Shown one piece after another: positions 5,751 through 7,537 of a stretch of 7,537 nucleotides of DNA. A program made the position numbers and the translations under genes. This DNA is from Actinomycetota bacterium (GTDB lineage: Bacteria > Actinomycetota > Actinomycetes > Nanopelagicales > Nanopelagicaceae), in the NCBI GenBank assembly GCA_947487595.1, contig CANKXJ010000036.1:1-7537 (forward strand), in the 5' to 3' direction. Numbering within the stretch: position 1 is the stretch's first letter; each line of letters begins with the position of its first letter. The notes under the pieces were generated by a model. That model was not told where the DNA came from, searched no databases, and saw nothing but the letters and a program-made list of their open reading frames with translations.

Positions 5751-7537
5751 CTATTTGTTCTGTGCATTGATCGCTGCATCAAGAGCGGACTTCAATCGCT
5801 TTTGTGCTTTGTCATAGGCTGCAAAATCTCCCTTTGCAAGTGCGGCAAGGCCATCTGCATAAGCTTGCTTTGCACTGGCTAGTGAGTTTGCAAGTGAAGA
5901 GTTTGTGCTCGTTTGGCCAGCTGTGCCACTAGAAGAGCCACCTGCCACAGTTCCGGAGTTACCACCGAACACTTGATCAAGTGCACCCTTTAATGTGTCG
6001 TCATAACCAATTTGATCTCCGAAGGATACGAGAACCTTCTGAAGCAATGGATATGCAGCTGTGTTTGAAGTCGCTCTGACATAAACAGGCTGCACATACA
6101 ACAGACCACCACCAACTGGAAGTGTGAGCAGATTTCCTAATACAACATCAGAGCCACCACGACGTAGAAGTGACAATGAGTTTGCAACTTCAGGTTTTGC
6201 TTCAAAGTTTGAGGCTACCTGTGATGGACCTGCAATATTGGTGTTACGTGGCAATTGCAGCACGGAGATCTTTCCGTAATCAGGACCTGGATCTGAGTTA
6301 ACAACTGCAAATGCTGAAAGGTTTTCGCGACCACCACGTGGAACAAATGGAGTAGTCAATGAGAAGACAGGCTTCTTTGTACCTGGCATTTGAAGCGTTA
6401 AGTAATAAGGAGGTTGCGCAGATGCGTTAGCTCCAAATGTTGATGGGTCACGAGGTACGCGCCAGAAATCCTGACCACCGTAGAAAGCTTCTGCTGTCTT
6501 AACATGGTAAGAGCTAAGGATTTCACGTTGAACACGGAAGAGATCCTCTGGGTAGCGAATGTGTTCTAGAAGCTGTGCAGAGATCTCGCTTTTTGGCTTA
6601 ATGGTATTTGGGAAAGCCTTTGCCCAAGTCTTTAGAACTGGATCCTTTTCATTCCACTCGTACAAAGTCACAGTACCGTTGTAGGCATCAACTGTAGCTT
6701 TAACTGAGTTACGGATGTAATTAACAGTTCGATTTCGCTGAGCACCAATGGTTGCAGAGCCTTGAATATCTGCAATTACATTTGAAAGAACACTCTGGCG
6801 TGAATAAGGGTAGCCAGCACTTGTCGTAAAGCCATCAATAATCCACATGATTTTTCCATCAACCAGAGCTGGGTATGGATCTCCATCAAGGGTCAACCAA
6901 GGAGCGACCTTTGCAACACGGTCACGAGGATTACGTTCAAAGAGAATTTTTGAATCCTTATTAATGAGATTTGAAAGAAGAATTCTCTGTTCCTGGTACT
7001 TCAAAGCGAAGATAACTTTGTTAATTAATGAACCAACTGGGACTCCACCAGAACCTGTGTAGGTGTAGTTACGCTGTCCGTTAGGTGATGTGTCATCTGG
7101 ATAATCAAACTCAACTGGCGTATCGGTCTTTACGCCTCCAATGATTGAGTAATTTGGAACGTTCTCGCCAAAGTACACACGAGGCTCAAATTTTCCTAAC
7201 GCTCCGGTAGGAGGAAGATTACCGACAGCAAACTTTGGCTTTCCATCTATATCTCGATCATTTCCATATGCTGCAACTAGTCCAAAACCATGTGTGTATA
7301 CAAGGTGATCGTTAATCCAGTTACGTGATGGGTTTCCTTCAATATTCAACTCGCGAACGGCAAGAACAACATCGCGCTTTATGCCATCTACGGTGTAGCG
7401 ATCGATATCTAGCGACTCTGGGAAGCTGTAGTACGGACGAATCTGCTGAAGTTGTCTAAAGGTCGCAGACAAGACATTTGGATCCATTAAGCGAATATTG
7501 GCAATGGTTGCCGCATCATCTGCAAGCTGACCGGTGT
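5751..7537 (-). CDS. UPF0182 family integral membrane protein, partial (N-terminal part outside window)
   Basis: The frame is open from the right edge to TAG at 5753–5751, giving about 594 residues. An ATG at 7487–7485 is internal: the 16 codons before it (ending in ANIRL) continue typical family sequence, GQLADDA…NIRLMDP. UPF0182 proteins are usually near 900–1000 residues, with about seven membrane helices in the N-terminal third and a large domain outside the membrane; only that large domain is visible here, and no membrane segment is seen. Family-like blocks, numbered from the internal ATG, include YYSFPESLDIDRY (19–31), NWINDHLVYTHG (57–68), the YFGENVPNYSI stretch (106–116), DGKIMWIIDGFT (211–222), IRYPEDLFRVQ (312–322) and FYGGQDFWRVPRD (338–350). 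A Gly/Ser/Thr-rich linker (about 510–530) precedes a C-terminal Ala/Lys/Asp-rich helical segment of about 48 residues. The function of the family is unknown to me. The gene converges on copA with the tRNA between them. Confidence 0.93.
   Translation of the reverse strand, partial: TGQLADDAATIANIRLMDPNVLSATFRQLQQIRPYYSFPESLDIDRYTVDGIKRDVVLAVRELNIEGNPSRNWINDHLVYTHGFGLVAAYGNDRDIDGKPKFAVGNLPPTGALGKFEPRVYFGENVPNYSIIGGVKTDTPVEFDYPDDTSPNGQRNYTYTGSGGVPVGSLINKVIFALKYQEQRILLSNLINKDSKILFERNPRDRVAKVAPWLTLDGDPYPALVDGKIMWIIDGFTTSAGYPYSRQSVLSNVIADIQGSATIGAQRNRTVNYIRNSVKATVDAYNGTVTLYEWNEKDPVLKTWAKAFPNTIKPKSEISAQLLEHIRYPEDLFRVQREILSSYHVKTAEAFYGGQDFWRVPRDPSTFGANASAQPPYYLTLQMPGTKKPVFSLTTPFVPRGGRENLSAFAVVNSDPGPDYGKISVLQLPRNTNIAGPSQVASNFEAKPEVANSLSLLRRGGSDVVLGNLLTLPVGGGLLYVQPVYVRATSNTAAYPLLQKVLVSFGDQIGYDDTLKGALDQVFGGNSGTVAGGSSSGTAGQTSTNSSLANSLASAKQAYADGLAALAKGDFAAYDKAQKRLKSALDAAINAQNK

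Noticed and set aside
7485..7487. ATG as the start of the UPF0182 gene
   Set aside because: The frame continues to the window edge with family-typical residues (NIRLMDP), and the family's N-terminal membrane segments are missing, so this Met is internal.

Overview
This window looks like core chromosome from a free-living actinobacterium with an unusually AT-rich genome. The gene order aroA–rsgA–hisN is a common actinobacterial arrangement. RsgA carries the actinobacterial N-terminal basic extension, and a UPF0182 membrane-protein gene is present, a family common in Actinobacteria. Base composition is well below the usual high-GC actinobacterial range (mid-40s percent GC by eye, not computed), with many A/T-ending codons. 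That combination fits streamlined freshwater actinobacteria of the acI/Nanopelagicales type, but the lineage is an inference and was not tested.

Layout on the + strand (2–5515): the tail of an unidentified gene overlaps the start of aroA (EPSP synthase, shikimate pathway). It is followed after 15 nt by rsgA (ribosome-maturation GTPase), after 50 nt by hisN (histidinol-phosphatase of the inositol-monophosphatase superfamily), and after 6 nt by a Cu(+)-exporting P1B-type ATPase. The tight spacing and shared direction suggest one operon, or two if the 50-nt gap before hisN holds a promoter. It mixes aromatic and histidine amino-acid synthesis, 30S subunit maturation and copper efflux.

Layout on the - strand (7537–5514): the 3' two-thirds of a UPF0182 integral membrane protein enters from the right edge and ends at 5751. 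A long hairpin with A-rich 5' and U-rich 3' flanks (5673–5722) follows and is best read as its terminator. Next is a single initiator tRNA-Met(CAU) gene (5571–5644) with a plausible promoter of its own, then a second hairpin with a T-tract (5514–5549) lying between the convergent tRNA and copper-ATPase genes. In both hairpins the non-Watson-Crick positions become G·U pairs only in the - strand transcript, which supports the assigned direction.

All the complete genes look intact, with their key motifs present. I saw no mobile elements, CRISPR arrays, prophage genes or clear novel system; the points of interest are small-scale (transcript ends, operon context, tRNA 3' end).
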